From positions 57,066-121,065 of the forward strand of contig CAJXLM010000001.1 in NCBI GenBank assembly GCA_913056175.1: DNA of 64,000 bases, given 5' to 3'. Within the stretch, counting starts at the first letter, position 1. Each line of letters begins with the position of its first letter. Origin of the DNA: an uncultured Opitutia bacterium (GTDB lineage: Bacteria; Verrucomicrobiota; Verrucomicrobiia; Opitutales; Puniceicoccaceae). The position numbers and the translations under genes were made by a program. A model generated the notes under the pieces. It did not search any database, had not been told where the DNA came from, and saw only the letters and a program-made list of their open reading frames with translations. Positions 42,232 through 53,796 of the stretch are shown one piece after another.

Positions 42232-42903
42232 ATGCCGCCACCAGCCCTCTCCCAGCAACTGCGGGAAGCTTCGACTCCGTCATGGGCCCCGTTTCGCAAC
42301 CACCGGTTCTTCCGGCAGTACGCGGAAGGCATCCTCCCCGAGGCAGCCGTGGAGGCCTACTTCGCCTATGAATACCACTTCGTCCGGGAAGCCGTCCCCA
42401 TTTTTGCCTACCTGCTCACCCGGGCCAACACCCTTGAGGCACGGCGCCACCTCGTCGGCGTGCTCCACGGCCTCGTGCACGAGCAGGTGGATTTCTTTGA
42501 GGACCAGCTGGTCGGCGGGGGCTTCCCGCGAGAGCGACTGGTCCCGGCCACTTTTCCCGCAGAGGTGACCCGGATGGGCAGGGAATTCGCTGCCGCCGCT
42601 CGGGTGGGAACGTACGCCGAGGGAATCGCTTCCGTGTGGGTCGCGGAACAGACCTACCTCGAGGTTTCCTCGGAGCTGGCCGCAATCCCCTCCCGCTTCC
42701 CCGCTCTCGCCGCCTGGTTCCAGCTGCACACCGACACCGCCTTCACCCACGGCGTAGACTGGCTGCGTGCGGAACTGGACCGCATCGGGAGGGAAGGGAC
42801 AACTCCGGCAGAGCTCCTGCCCGCGGTGGAAAACGCCCTCCTCCTCGAGACGGAATTCCACGATATCGCTCTCGCCGGACCCACAAGCCGCGCAATCGCT
42901 TGA
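42232..42903 (+). CDS. TenA/THI-4-family protein without the catalytic cysteine
   Basis: The 223-residue all-helical protein matches the TenA family: FAYEYHFVREAVPIFAYLLTR, the stretch VWVAEQTYLEVSSEL and the end LLLETEFHDIALA with the conserved Glu. Classical TenA (aminopyrimidine aminohydrolase) has Cys at LPCYW; here that position is Ala/Val and no Cys exists. The early Asp (DSYYL) is Glu. It may therefore be a TenA-E-like enzyme or have another role. Its place at the end of a sugar importer-kinase operon suggests that the imported compound is related to thiamine salvage or another N-glycoside, which is inference. Confidence 0.8.
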   Translation: MPPPALSQQLREASTPSWAPFRNHRFFRQYAEGILPEAAVEAYFAYEYHFVREAVPIFAYLLTRANTLEARRHLVGVLHGLVHEQVDFFEDQLVGGGFPRERLVPATFPAEVTRMGREFAAAARVGTYAEGIASVWVAEQTYLEVSSELAAIPSRFPALAAWFQLHTDTAFTHGVDWLRAELDRIGREGTTPAELLPAVENALLLETEFHDIALAGPTSRAIA

Positions 42904-43038
42904 GGGCCCGGCAGCGGCAACGCCCCCCAAGCATCATTCCGGAACCGGGGAAACCCGCCGGGCCGCACCGGAGGGATTCCCCGCCGGCGAGCGTTCCCAC
43001 CGGGAATCTCTCCGTAACTCCCGGGCCACGAGCGAGCC

Positions 43039-43190
43039 AAGGAGGTCGACCGGTAACACCCCACCCCACCCCCCTTCAACCTCCCGCTACGCCCCTCCAA
43101 CCCACCCCACCTCCCCACGCAAGCGCAGCTCCCCCCCAAAAACCGCGCACGGCACCCCCCAGCCCATGCACGCCTGCCCCCATGCGCCTG
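43039..43190 (+). repeat. Dispersed C-rich hairpin repeat, copy C
   Basis: Modules in order are AAGGAGGTCGACCGGTAACACC, a C/A-rich stretch, CTCCCGCTACGCCCCTCCAAC, a degenerate hairpin GCAAGCGCAGCTCC (from 43119), CCGCGCACGGCACC and CCCATGCACGC...CCATGCGCC. It occupies the gap between the convergent TenA and nikM genes and ends at the nikM stop. It is more degenerate than copy B. Confidence 0.75.
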
Positions 43191-43193
43191 CCT

Positions 43194-43895
43194 CTATCGG
43201 TTCAGCAATTCCCAGCTGTAGTGGAGACCGTCGGGTAGGGAGGAGCTGAGGGGGAGGAGGGCGGCGAAGAGGAGGAGGGCGGCTGCCGCGCGGATCCAGG
43301 GAGCCTGCCACCCGGCCGCAGGGCGCGACGGGGAGCTGATCCAGAGGACCAGCACGGTGGTCAGGCCGGCCTCGAGCAGGCCGATGACCGCGTGGCTCGC
43401 GAGCAGCGGTACCAGCGCGACTCCGCCGAGGCAGGCACTGAGGACAAGCGTTGCGCCGAGGATCGATCCGTAAGCGGCCACGCCCGTGCGGAGGGGGGCC
43501 GGCCAGTTCCAGGCCGCCCGGGCGATCGCCCACGCCGCCGCGGAAGCCGCCACTCCCATGGTGAGGAAGTTGGCCCCGAGGGCGGGTAGGGAGCCGTCCC
43601 CGAGGAGGACCGCCTGCCCGGCGAGGATCCCACCGAGGGCGACCATGGCCGTCCAGGGGCCAATCAAGAGGGTGAGGAGGGCCGCGCCGACGAGGTGTCC
43701 GGAAAATCCGGCGACCATGGGCAGGTTCACCGCCTGGGCCACCCAGACCAGTCCACCGAGGGCGAGGACGGTGGGCAGCTGGTTCCGGTCCACCTCCCGC
43801 CGGACCCGGGAGGCGGCGAGGGCAAAGGCGCCGGCACCGGCCACGGAGGTCGCGGCGATCATGGAGGGAGAGAGCATTTCCGTGGTGAGATGCAT
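43194..43895 (-). CDS. nikM: CbiM/NikM-type nickel (cobalt) ECF transporter substrate-binding subunit
   Basis: The 233-residue membrane protein has about six hydrophobic segments. It begins MHLTTEMLSP, where His2 next to the free N-terminus is part of the metal site in this family. It also contains GFSGHLVGAALLTLLIGPW, LLGDGSLPALGANFLTMGV and HAVIGLLEAGLT. CbiM/NikM imports Co2+ or Ni2+ with an ECF ATPase. As the last gene of the urease operon, nickel is the likely metal. No NikN/L/Q/O genes are seen here; solitary CbiM/NikM-type proteins are known to work in some cases. Confidence 0.88.
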   Translation of the reverse strand: MHLTTEMLSPSMIAATSVAGAGAFALAASRVRREVDRNQLPTVLALGGLVWVAQAVNLPMVAGFSGHLVGAALLTLLIGPWTAMVALGGILAGQAVLLGDGSLPALGANFLTMGVAASAAAWAIARAAWNWPAPLRTGVAAYGSILGATLVLSACLGGVALVPLLASHAVIGLLEAGLTTVLVLWISSPSRPAAGWQAPWIRAAAALLLFAALLPLSSSLPDGLHYSWELLNR

Positions 43896-43917
43896 AGGAG
43901 GGGGATCGGGTTGCGGT

Positions 43918-44832
43918 TCAGGAGAAATACGTCTGGGCCCGCTCGAGAGAGGAAAGCACGGGCCACTGCAGGGCCCCTCGGAGCAGTCCGCGTGCCATCG
44001 CGATCCCCCGGCGCAGGGCGAGCGGATCCCGGCCGAGCAATTTCACCCCGAGTCCCCCACCCTCGAGGGGGCTGGCCCCGACCCGGAGATCCTCCCCGGC
44101 GAGGGCGTGCAATCGTTCGACGACCGAACCCTCCTCGGCGGGGGCGGTCCCAAGGCAGTAGAGGCTGGCGTAGGGTCCCTCCGGGAAGCGGGCCCGCCAG
44201 TCCGCGGGCTCCCCGCCTTCCGGACGCACCCGGAAGCGCTCGAGGGCGACCAGTTGACCGTCCCTCTCTAGCCGGAACCGCGACTTCCACTCCCGGAAGG
44301 CGAAGCTCTCTCCCCCGCCGTAGCGGGAGCGGCCGGGCGCGACCACCTCGATCCAGAGGAGGGCGGCCGAGCCGTCCACGAACAACACCGTGTCCTGGAC
44401 ACAGGCCGCCCCCGCCTGGAGGACCAGCGGGGCCGGCCAGACCTCGAGGGCACCCTCCGGGCCGACCCGGTAGTGCTGCCGGAGGGTGGCCACCTCGTCC
44501 GGCCCCATCCGGTGGACCCGGCAGGCCGCCGGGCTGAGGAGGGCCGCGTGAGCCCCCCGTCCGAGCTCCACCTCCATGGCGAGAGAGTCCCCGGCGAGGA
44601 GACCGGCCGTCGGCGTCGCCCACTGGTGGAGCGCCCATCCGCGGTCGTGGTAGGTCTTGCCGAGGTGGAGCGGGGGGCGGACCCACTGGCGGCGCAGCAC
44701 GGTAGGGCCCGAGGGGGTGCTCTCATAGCTGAGGCGGGCGCCCCCGGCCACCCGGCGGCCCCCCGACACCGCGGCGGCGACCGGCGGGTCCTCGCCCGCC
44801 CGGGGCTCCTCCCTCGCGGCGGGCAGGGTCAC
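43918..44832 (-). CDS. ureD: Urease accessory protein UreD (UreH)
   Basis: UreD binds apo-urease and scaffolds UreF/UreG during nickel insertion. Family features are [40 protein letters not shown] (LLxGD), [12 protein letters not shown] and the late [13 protein letters not shown]. The start at GTG 44832 is chosen because it overlaps the ureG stop as GTGA, the pattern used throughout this operon; an ATG at 44886 would overlap ureG by 58 bases. From the GTG the product has 304 residues, a normal length. nikM follows after 22 bases. Confidence 0.93.
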   Translation of the reverse strand: MTLPAAREEPRAGEDPPVAAAVSGGRRVAGGARLSYESTPSGPTVLRRQWVRPPLHLGKTYHDRGWALHQWATPTAGLLAGDSLAMEVELGRGAHAALLSPAACRVHRMGPDEVATLRQHYRVGPEGALEVWPAPLVLQAGAACVQDTVLFVDGSAALLWIEVVAPGRSRYGGGESFAFREWKSRFRLERDGQLVALERFRVRPEGGEPADWRARFPEGPYASLYCLGTAPAEEGSVVERLHALAGEDLRVGASPLEGGGLGVKLLGRDPLALRRGIAMARGLLRGALQWPVLSSLERAQTYFS

Positions 44833-45485
44833 CGCGGGGAACTCTCCTCCGGCCGGAGCGGGAAGAAGCACTCCTCCTCCAGCCATTCCACGACCTGGTC
44901 GAGCCCCTTCCGGCTGCGCAGGTCCGTGAAGAGGAAGGGCCGCTCCCCGCGGGCGGCCCGGGCGTCGCGGTCCATCACCCCGAGATCCGCCCCCACCAGC
45001 GGGGCGAGGTCCGTCTTGTTGATGAGCAGCAGGTCGGAGAAACGGATGGCCGGCCCGCCCTTCCGCGGGATCTTGTCTCCCTCGGCCACATCGATCACGT
45101 ACACGAAGAAGTCGACGAGATCCGGGGAGAACGTGGCGGAAAGATTGTCACCCCCACTCTCCAACAGGACGACCTGCGCGCCGGGATGCCGCGCGAGGAG
45201 ATCCTCGATGGCGATCTCGTTCATGCTGGTGTCGTCGCGGATCGCCGTGTGCGGGCACCCTCCGGTTTCCACGCCGAGAATCCGGTCGGGCGCGAGGGGC
45301 CCGTTCCGCACGAGGAACTGCTCGTCCTCCTTCGTGTAGATGTCGTTGGTGATCGCGACGAGCGAGTACTGGTCGACGAGGCGCTCGAGCAGCCGGAGGA
45401 GCAGCATGCTCTTGCCGGAGCCGACCGGACCCCCGATCCCGATGCGCACCGGGCGGGGGAAGGAGGAGGGGGTGGGTGCATTCAT
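44829..45485 (-). CDS. ureG: Urease accessory GTPase UreG
   Basis: UreG hydrolyses GTP to drive nickel delivery to urease. The 218-residue SIMIBI GTPase has the P-loop [19 protein letters not shown], the nickel-binding Cys-Pro-His in [24 protein letters not shown], and the G4 motif [14 protein letters not shown]. No His-rich N-terminus is present; the His-rich stretch is in UreE instead. It follows ureF by 38 bases and is coupled to ureD. Confidence 0.97.
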   Translation of the reverse strand: MNAPTPSSFPRPVRIGIGGPVGSGKSMLLLRLLERLVDQYSLVAITNDIYTKEDEQFLVRNGPLAPDRILGVETGGCPHTAIRDDTSMNEIAIEDLLARHPGAQVVLLESGGDNLSATFSPDLVDFFVYVIDVAEGDKIPRKGGPAIRFSDLLLINKTDLAPLVGADLGVMDRDARAARGERPFLFTDLRSRKGLDQVVEWLEEECFFPLRPEESSPR

Positions 45486-45523
45486 GACGGAGGGGATCCT
45501 TTTCTCGGAGGGGGAGGGGCGGT

Positions 45524-46261
45524 TCAGGACAGGAAAAGACGGGCAAAGGCGGTGGCGTGCCGGGCGGAGGCGATGTCGAAGGCGGGCGCGAACCAGCCGG
45601 CCTCCTCCACCGGGAGGGCGGCCGCCTCGCACAACCACTCCTCGAGGCGGGCGAGGGCCCCGCGCAGGGCGACCTGGGCCCCCTCGGCGCTGATGCGGAG
45701 GATCTTCACGGCGGCGGCCGCGTGGTTCGCGAGGGTCTGGTAGGCATAGGCGGCCAAGGCCGCCCCGCTCGGCACCCCGAGCATCCCGGCCTGCAAGGCG
45801 GTCACGCCGAGGTGATGACCGCGCACCGACCCCTCCGCCCGGGCCGAGCGGTAGCCGCGGAGAAGCTCGCTGTCCGGCCAGAGGCGGTCGAGCAAGCGGA
45901 GCCGTCCCCGGCCCTGCGCAAGGCTCGCCTCGCGGAGTTCCCCCGACCATTTCCAGGCGTGGATCTCCTCCTCGAGGACGGCCACTTCGGGCCACTCGCC
46001 CGCAAGGGTCGTCCGGCACAGCTCCCGCAGATAGGGGAGTTCCACCCGGGCGAGGGAGGGCCCCACCTGGGTGTGGAGGAAGCCCGCGAGCCCCGCCGAC
46101 CCGCCAAGGTCCACCTCCTCCGCCCACGGCTCCAGCCCGAGCGAGTGCGCGTAGCCGCCCGTCGGGAAGAGGGGGTCGGTGGTCTGGAGGAGACCCGCCA
46201 GCCAGGCGGGTCCGGCCGCCGGTCCGCCCTCGCCTGCCGTCGCCTCGCCCGCCCCGACCAC
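45524..46261 (-). CDS. ureF: Urease accessory protein UreF
   Basis: UreF gates GTP hydrolysis by UreG in the UreDFG complex. The 245-residue helical protein has [21 protein letters not shown], the long helix with [18 protein letters not shown], and [29 protein letters not shown]. The GTG at 46261, four bases after the ureE stop, gives a normal N-terminus; no ATG is available before the conserved region. The C-terminal [14 protein letters not shown] is typical. Confidence 0.94.
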   Translation of the reverse strand: MVGAGEATAGEGGPAAGPAWLAGLLQTTDPLFPTGGYAHSLGLEPWAEEVDLGGSAGLAGFLHTQVGPSLARVELPYLRELCRTTLAGEWPEVAVLEEEIHAWKWSGELREASLAQGRGRLRLLDRLWPDSELLRGYRSARAEGSVRGHHLGVTALQAGMLGVPSGAALAAYAYQTLANHAAAAVKILRISAEGAQVALRGALARLEEWLCEAAALPVEEAGWFAPAFDIASARHATAFARLFLS

Positions 46262-46265
46262 GCGC

Positions 46266-46814
46266 TCAGTCCTCCGCGGGGGACAAGGCGTGCGGCCCGT
46301 GCGCGGCCGTTGGCCCGTCGTCGTGGTCATGGCCATGGCCGTGGCCGTGATCGGCCGGGTGCCCGGGGTCCTGCGGGTGCGAGTGGCCGTGGCCATGCGA
46401 GTGGCCGACCTGAGCCGCCGGCTCGAATACGCGGACCACCCGCTCGTGCGGGATGCCCTCGCGCTCCAGCATCTGCCGGACCGCGAGGTCGTCCATGACG
46501 AGGACCGCGTCCGCCCCGAAGGCCGCCTGGAAGTGGAGGTTCCCCACGCTCCAGCCGATGCGGGCGGACTCCTCCGGGCCGCCCAGCGGAATCCGCAGGC
46601 AGGACTCGGGGGCCTGCTCGATGCGGTACTGGCGGTCCGCCTCCACCCGCACGACCTGCCCGTGGCGGAGGGGAACTTCCAGGTCGAAGCCGAAGACGGT
46701 TCCGTCCTCGGCCTCTCCCCGCCAGCGCCTCTTCGCCAGTTGGTGCCGGTCGACCGGGATGCGGACGACCGGGAGATCGTCCCGCGGCTCGCTGGGGTGG
46801 TGGATTCGGTGCAT
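46266..46814 (-). CDS. ureE: Urease accessory nickel chaperone UreE
   Basis: The 182-residue metallochaperone delivers nickel. The N-terminal domain, about residues 1-75, carries LPVVRIPVDRHQLAKRRWRG. The metal-binding domain has GNLHFQAAFG, with the usual GNRHxP reading GNLHFQA. The tail from about 140 is a His-rich nickel store (GHSHGHGHSH and DHGHGHGHDHDDG). It lies 18 bases after ureC and four before ureF. Confidence 0.95.
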   Translation of the reverse strand: MHRIHHPSEPRDDLPVVRIPVDRHQLAKRRWRGEAEDGTVFGFDLEVPLRHGQVVRVEADRQYRIEQAPESCLRIPLGGPEESARIGWSVGNLHFQAAFGADAVLVMDDLAVRQMLEREGIPHERVVRVFEPAAQVGHSHGHGHSHPQDPGHPADHGHGHGHDHDDGPTAAHGPHALSPAED

Positions 46815-46832
46815 GATCGGGGACCGGTTCGC

Positions 46833-48562
<1,730 letters not shown>

Positions 48563-48566
<4 letters not shown>

Positions 48567-48910
48567 GAGGCACCCCCTTCCGCGCCGGAGGGCTCGGGAT
48601 CGAGGGGCCCGTCGGTGAGGTTGCGCAGGCCGTAGACGCGGCGCTCCCCGGCGAGGGCCACCAGCTCCACCTCCCGGGTATCCCCCGGCTCGAAGCGCAC
48701 CGCGGTGCCGGCCGCGATGTTCAGGCGGTAGCCCCGGGTCCGGGCCCGGTCGAAGGAGAGGGCCTCGTTGACCTCTGCGAAGTGAAAGTGGCTGCCGACC
48801 TGGACGGGCCGGTCGCCGGTGTGGACCACGGCCAGGCGCAGGGTGGCAAGGCCGGGGTTGGCCTCGAGGGTCGCCTCGGGATCGGGGAAACGGTATTCGC
48901 CGGGAATCAT
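48563..48910 (-). CDS. ureB: Urease beta subunit
   Basis: The 115-residue structural subunit begins MIPGEYRF, continues [21 protein letters not shown] (two parts), [26 protein letters not shown] and ends in a short acidic tail. The family features are complete. It is coupled by ATGA overlap to ureA and by GTGA to ureC, so the three subunits are made together. Confidence 0.98.
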
Positions 48911-49209
48911 CGGATGGGTTGGTGCAGGGTGACGAGTTTGCTGCCGTCGGGAAAGGTGCCCTCGACCTGGACTTCCTCGAGCATCTCGGGCACGCCCTCC
49001 ATGACATCGGCCCGGGAGAGAATCGTGGTGCCGTAGCTCATCAGCTCGGCCACGCTCTTGCCGTCCCGGATCCCCTCGAGGATCTCGTAGGTGAGGATGG
49101 CTTGCGCCTCCGGCAGGTTCAGGGGCAACCCGCGCGCCTGGCGGCGGCGGGCGAGGTCGGCGGCGGTCACGATGAGGAGCTTGTCCCGTTCGCGGGGGGT
49201 CAGGTGCAT
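48907..49209 (-). CDS. ureA: Urease gamma subunit
   Basis: The 100-residue subunit has the standard sequence [41 protein letters not shown], then [22 protein letters not shown] and HQPIR. Length and motifs are those of free-standing UreA. It follows urtE by 42 bases with no terminator in between, so urea transport and hydrolysis form one operon. Confidence 0.98.
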   Translation of the reverse strand: MHLTPRERDKLLIVTAADLARRRQARGLPLNLPEAQAILTYEILEGIRDGKSVAELMSYGTTILSRADVMEGVPEMLEEVQVEGTFPDGSKLVTLHQPIR

Positions 49210-49251
49210 GGTCGATCGGTTGGGGGGAGGGGGCGGCAGGCGGCGGGCTTG

Positions 49252-50007
49252 CTAGACGGTGAGGTAGTGCTGGATGACTTCCTCGGAGAGCTCCTCCGAC
49301 TGGCCGGCATGGACCACGCTGCCCCGGTCGAGGATGGCGTAGGTGTCACTGGCCGAGCGGGCAAAATCGAGGTACTGCTCCACGAGGATGATGCTGAGGT
49401 CGCCTTCGCGTTTCAGCGAGTGCACGGCGTCCTCGATCTGGTCGATAATGGAAGGCTGGATCCCCTCGGTCGGCTCGTCGAGAAGAAGGAGGCGGGGAGC
49501 CGTGAGAAGGGCCCGGCCGATCGCGAGCTGCTGCTGCTGGCCCCCGGACAGCACCCCTCCCTTCCGGCGGAGCATCTCCTGGATCACGGGAAAGAGGGTG
49601 TAGACCTGCTCGAGCCTCTCCCGGCCGGCCGGACCCGCCACGCTCAGGCTGACCTGCAGGTTCTCCCACACGGTGAGGTTCGGGAAGATTTCCCGGCCCT
49701 GGGGCACATACCCGAAGCCGAGCCGGGCGCGCTCCTCGGGGCGGAGGTTCCCGATCGGCCGGCCCTCGAAGAGGAGGTCGCCCTCGGCCTTGGGAACGAG
49801 GCCCATCAGGGTCTTCAAGAGGGTGGTCTTGCCGACCCCGTTGCGCCCGAGGAGGGCGACCACGGAGTTCTCCGGGACCTGCAGGTCGATGCCGCGGAGG
49901 ATCGGGGACTCGTCGTAGCGCGCCCGCAGGTCGCGGGTCTCGAGGAGCACGAAGGGGTCCCCGGGGGACACGGCCCCTCCGGCGGGGGTGGGTGCGGCCT
50001 CGCTCAC
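49252..50007 (-). CDS. urtE: Urea ABC transporter ATPase UrtE
   Basis: The 251-residue LivF-type ATPase has Walker [28 protein letters not shown], signature [16 protein letters not shown] and Walker [15 protein letters not shown]. [15 protein letters not shown] is characteristic of UrtE. The start is a GTG overlapping the urtD stop. It forms the ATPase pair with UrtD for the UrtBC channel. Confidence 0.96.
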   Translation of the reverse strand: MSEAAPTPAGGAVSPGDPFVLLETRDLRARYDESPILRGIDLQVPENSVVALLGRNGVGKTTLLKTLMGLVPKAEGDLLFEGRPIGNLRPEERARLGFGYVPQGREIFPNLTVWENLQVSLSVAGPAGRERLEQVYTLFPVIQEMLRRKGGVLSGGQQQQLAIGRALLTAPRLLLLDEPTEGIQPSIIDQIEDAVHSLKREGDLSIILVEQYLDFARSASDTYAILDRGSVVHAGQSEELSEEVIQHYLTV

Positions 50008-50825
50008 GAGGCCGCCTCCTCCCGCTCCCGGGCTCCCTGCCGGCCGAGGTACACTTCGATGACATCGGGCTGGTTCTTCACGAAGTCGAAGCTGCCCTCC
50101 TTGAGGACGCTGCCCTGGTGGAGGACCGTCACCTTGCGGGCGATCTGGCGGATGAATTCCATGTCGTGCTCGATGACGATGACGCTGTGCTTGCCCTCGA
50201 GGGAGAGGAGCAGCTCGCCGGTCTTCACGGTCTCCTCGTCACTCATCCCGGCAGCCGGCTCGTCGACGAGGAGGATGCGGGGCTCCTGGACGAGGAGCAT
50301 GCCGATCTCCAGCCACTGCTTCTGCCCGTGCGAGAGGGCGCCGGCCAGCTCCGCTTCCCGACCGGAAAGGCCGATGGTCGCGAGCACCGCGTGGATTCGT
50401 TCCCGGTCCTCCGGGCTCTCCCGGTAGAAGAGCGCGGACCACACGCTGCGGGGGCGGTTCAGGGAGAGGAGCAGGTTGTTGTAGACGGTGTGGGTCACGT
50501 AGACGCTCGGGGTCTGGAACTTGCGGGCGATGCCGAGGCGGTTGATCCGGAACTCCCGCAGCTTGCGCAGGTCGATGTCGTGCCCGTCCCGCTCGTGCAG
50601 CGTGACGGTTCCCCGGTCGGGCCGGGTCCGGCCGGTGAGGATGTCCATGAAGGTGCTCTTCCCTGCCCCGTTCGGTCCGATCACGGTGCGCAGCTCCCCC
50701 TCCTCCAGGTAGAAGTTGAGGTCGCGGACGGCCTTGAACCCGTCGAAGGCCTTGTCCACCCCGGACACGGAGAGGATGAGGGGGGTGTCGCGGTAGAGGG
50801 GTCCGTGGGGGCTGCCGTCGCTCAT
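50004..50825 (-). CDS. urtD: Urea ABC transporter ATPase UrtD
   Basis: The 273-residue LivG-type ATPase has Walker A GPNGAGKSTFMDILTG, the UrtD-typical RLGIARKFQTPSVY, signature LSHGQKQWLEIGMLL, Walker B ILLVDEPAAGM and the switch His in VIEHDMEFI. The ATG starts before strand one; it lies 29 bases after urtC. UrtD and UrtE together energise urea import. Confidence 0.96.
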   Translation of the reverse strand: MSDGSPHGPLYRDTPLILSVSGVDKAFDGFKAVRDLNFYLEEGELRTVIGPNGAGKSTFMDILTGRTRPDRGTVTLHERDGHDIDLRKLREFRINRLGIARKFQTPSVYVTHTVYNNLLLSLNRPRSVWSALFYRESPEDRERIHAVLATIGLSGREAELAGALSHGQKQWLEIGMLLVQEPRILLVDEPAAGMSDEETVKTGELLLSLEGKHSVIVIEHDMEFIRQIARKVTVLHQGSVLKEGSFDFVKNQPDVIEVYLGRQGAREREEAAS

Positions 50826-50854
50826 GGTCCGGGGAGGGCTGCGGGTGGCTCGGT

Positions 50855-51985
50855 TCAGGCGCCCGCCGGGCGGGCCAGGGGGGTCTTCCGGGCCCGCAAG
50901 CGGTCGCGGAGGCGCTGGTAGAGGCCGGCGATCCCTTCGGGGAAGAAGAGGACGACGGAGACGAAGAGGACCCCGAGGATGATCAGCCAGTACTCGGGAA
51001 AGGCCTGGGTGGTGTAGCTTTTCAGGAGGTTCACGACGATCGCCCCGATCACCGGCCCCCACTTGGTTCCGCGCCCGCCCACCGCAACCCAGACGACGAC
51101 CTCGAGGGACTCGGCCGGCTGCATTTCCTTCGGGTTGATGATCCCGGCCTGGGGCACGTACAACGCGCCGGCCGCCCCGGCGATCATCGCGGAGACGACG
51201 AAGATGGTGAGCTTGAAGGTGGTCGTGGAATAGCCGGAGAAGAGGACGCGGTTCTCCGAGTCCCGGATGGCTTGCTGCACCATCCCGAACTTGGACCGGA
51301 GAAGGTAGGAGGAAAGCAGGTAGGTGAGCAGGAGGAGGATCGCCGAGGCGATGTACAGGCCGCGGGTGGTGGCGAGGGCGTTGATGTCGAAACCGAGGAT
51401 CTCCTTGAAGTCGGTGAACCCGTTGTTGCCCCCGAAGGTCGTGCTGTTGCGGAAGAAGAGGAGGGCGAAGGCGTAAGTGAGGGCCTGCGTGAGGATGGAG
51501 AAATAGACCCCCCGCACGCGGGACCGGAAGGCAAGGAAGCCGAAGATAAGGGCGACGAGGCCGGGCACCCAGAGGACGGCCGCGGAGGCGAACCAGAAGT
51601 GGTAGAACGGCTCCCAGTGCAGGGGCAGATCCCGGTAGCCGAGGAAGACCATGAAGTCCGGCAGGGGACTCCCGTAGGCCCCGCGCTCCCCGATCATGAG
51701 CATGAGGTACATGCCGAGCATGTACCCGCCGAGCGCGAAGAAGAGGTTCTGGCACAGGCAGAGCAGTCCGGTGTAGCCCCAGATGAGGTTCAGGCTCATC
51801 GCGCAGACGGCAAAGGTGAGGTACTTGCCCCAGACGGATACCTGGAACCCGCTGATCGCGAGGGGACCCGACTCCGGTCCCCATGCGTTCAGGGCGGGGA
51901 TCGCGAAGAGGGCGAGGGCGACGGCGGTGAAGACGAGGCCTTCGCGCGGGAGGGGGGACGATTTCATGGCGTCAGCGCGGGGCAT
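50855..51985 (-). CDS. urtC: Urea ABC transporter permease UrtC
   Basis: The 376-residue LivM-type permease has about nine membrane segments. It contains [47 protein letters not shown] and [15 protein letters not shown]. Two in-frame ATGs (51985, 51967) are possible; the first keeps a three-base spacing from urtB and is used. It pairs with UrtB to form the channel. Confidence 0.95.
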   Translation of the reverse strand: MPRADAMKSSPLPREGLVFTAVALALFAIPALNAWGPESGPLAISGFQVSVWGKYLTFAVCAMSLNLIWGYTGLLCLCQNLFFALGGYMLGMYLMLMIGERGAYGSPLPDFMVFLGYRDLPLHWEPFYHFWFASAAVLWVPGLVALIFGFLAFRSRVRGVYFSILTQALTYAFALLFFRNSTTFGGNNGFTDFKEILGFDINALATTRGLYIASAILLLLTYLLSSYLLRSKFGMVQQAIRDSENRVLFSGYSTTTFKLTIFVVSAMIAGAAGALYVPQAGIINPKEMQPAESLEVVVWVAVGGRGTKWGPVIGAIVVNLLKSYTTQAFPEYWLIILGVLFVSVVLFFPEGIAGLYQRLRDRLRARKTPLARPAGA

Positions 51986-51988
51986 CGC

Positions 51989-53707
51989 TCAGTCGTCGAG
52001 GCTCCGGGACTTGGTCGGGAAGAGCCCACCGGGCCGCCACTGCAGGAAGAGGATGATCAGGAAGAAGACGGTGATTTTTCCGAGGACGGGGCCGAGGGAG
52101 GGCTGCAGGAGCTGGTCCACGAGCCCGATGCCGAGCGCCGAGAGGCCCGCCCCGAGGAGGTTCCCGAGGCTGCCGATGACCACGACCATGAAGCTGTCCA
52201 CGAGATAGGCCTGCCCCATGGTCGGGCCGACGTTGCCGATCTGGGAGAGCACCGATCCGCCCACGGCGGCGAGGCCGGCCCCGAAGGCGAAGGTCAGCGC
52301 GTTCACCCGGGCCACGGGAATGCCGAGGCTCCGCGCCATGTCCCGGTTCTGCATGACCGCCCGGATGTGCAGCCCGAGGTGGGTGCGCCGCAGGACGTAC
52401 CAGGTCAGCAGGATCACGAGGAAGGCCACGAGGATGATGAAGACACGGGTGTAGCTGAGGCTGAGGGGGCCCATGGTCAGGTTGCCGGACAACCAACCGG
52501 GATTGTTCACCTGTACATTCGAGGCCCCGAAGATGAGTCGGAAGACCTGTTGCAGGATCATGGAGAGGCCCCAGGTGCAGAGGAGGGACTCGAGGGGGCG
52601 ACGGTAGAGGAAGCGGATCACTGTCTTCTCGAGGAAGAGCCCGAAGAGGGCGCCCACGAGGAAACTGGCCGGCAGGGAAACGAGCAGGTAGAGCCCGAAG
52701 CCCCCGCCCCCGAGCCCGAAGACCTCGAGGAAGCCGGTCTGGATGAGGAAGGTGGTGTAGCCTCCCACGGCCACCAGCTCGCCGTGGGCCATGTTGATGA
52801 TGCCCATGAGCCCGAAGGTGATGGCGAGGCCGAAGGCGACGATGAGCAGCACCGAACCGAGGCTGAAACCGCGCGCGAAGCTGCCCCAGAATTCCCGCGC
52901 CTTCTGGGCCCGCTCGATCCGGTCCAGCGCCTGCTGGCCGGCGACCGCGAGCGCGCTCTCCGCGCGGTCCGCGGCGATCTCCCCTTCCACGAGGTCCCGG
53001 ATGAAATCCCGGCCCTCCATCGACTTGCGCTCACCGAGGAGCTGCACGGACCGGAGGCGCTCGTCCGCGTCTCCGTTGGCGAGCAGGCTGAGCGCGATCG
53101 CCTCCTCGAGGGCCGCCCGTACCTTCTCGTTTTCCTCCACCCCGAGACGCTCCCGCAACGCCGGCAGCACATCCTCATCCTGACCGAGCCCCATTTCCCG
53201 CGCCGCGTCCATCCGCTCCGCGGGATCGGCCGCCTTCAGCCCGAGGAGCTCCACGATCTCGCTCATCGCCCGGCGCTGCCCGCGGGAGGCCCGTCGCTTG
53301 TCGAGGGCGTCCACCTGCGCCTCGCTGAGCGTGAGCTCTTCGGTCAGGGCGAGATTCGCGTAGCTGCCGTCGTCGCGTTCCACGATCAACCCGGGCAGAC
53401 CGGGATCTTCGCTCACGAAGATGTCTCCCTTCCGCCAGGCACCGTAGAGCTCGGCGATCACGGGATCACCGTACTGGCCGAGTTCCTCGATCCGGGCGTC
53501 GGCCACTTCGTCGTCCTCGGCGAGGACGAGTTCACCGAACACCTCGACCGCGGTCCTTTCCTCCGCCCCCAGGGACGGCGCGAACGCACCGACCACCGCG
53601 AGGAGCAGGAGCAGGGGCAGGGGAAAGGACCGCCGGGTCGCGGTGCCCGCGAGCGGGGAGGCGACGGGCGGCAGTGGACAGGAGGGGCCGGGCGAGGGGA
53701 AGCTCAT
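51989..53707 (-). CDS. urtB: Urea ABC transporter permease UrtB
   Basis: The 572-residue LivH-type permease carries the long N-terminal extracytoplasmic region typical of UrtB. It begins with a signal-like hydrophobic segment (about 28-46). A helical, HEAT-like stretch of some 200 residues follows ([15 protein letters not shown]). The membrane domain starts near 290 ([20 protein letters not shown]) and ends [19 protein letters not shown]. Family length and order are normal. A hairpin stands in the gap between urtA and this start. Confidence 0.95.
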   Translation of the reverse strand: MSFPSPGPSCPLPPVASPLAGTATRRSFPLPLLLLLAVVGAFAPSLGAEERTAVEVFGELVLAEDDEVADARIEELGQYGDPVIAELYGAWRKGDIFVSEDPGLPGLIVERDDGSYANLALTEELTLSEAQVDALDKRRASRGQRRAMSEIVELLGLKAADPAERMDAAREMGLGQDEDVLPALRERLGVEENEKVRAALEEAIALSLLANGDADERLRSVQLLGERKSMEGRDFIRDLVEGEIAADRAESALAVAGQQALDRIERAQKAREFWGSFARGFSLGSVLLIVAFGLAITFGLMGIINMAHGELVAVGGYTTFLIQTGFLEVFGLGGGGFGLYLLVSLPASFLVGALFGLFLEKTVIRFLYRRPLESLLCTWGLSMILQQVFRLIFGASNVQVNNPGWLSGNLTMGPLSLSYTRVFIILVAFLVILLTWYVLRRTHLGLHIRAVMQNRDMARSLGIPVARVNALTFAFGAGLAAVGGSVLSQIGNVGPTMGQAYLVDSFMVVVIGSLGNLLGAGLSALGIGLVDQLLQPSLGPVLGKITVFFLIILFLQWRPGGLFPTKSRSLDD

Positions 53708-53739
53708 GGACGGGCAGGAAGAGACAGGGAGGATAGAAG

Positions 53740-53769
53740 GGAGGAGGGCCCGCTTCCGGACCCTCCTCC
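53740..53769 (-). terminator. Intergenic hairpin after urtA
   Basis: GGAGGAGGG (53740-53748) and CCCTCCTCC (53761-53769) form a perfect nine-pair stem with a 12-base loop. It lies in the 89-base gap between the urtA stop (53797) and the urtB start (53707). It matches the position of the hairpins behind the four sugar-binding-protein genes. Confidence 0.65.
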
Positions 53770-53796
53770 GGGTTCCATGGGGAGAAAAGGCTCCGA

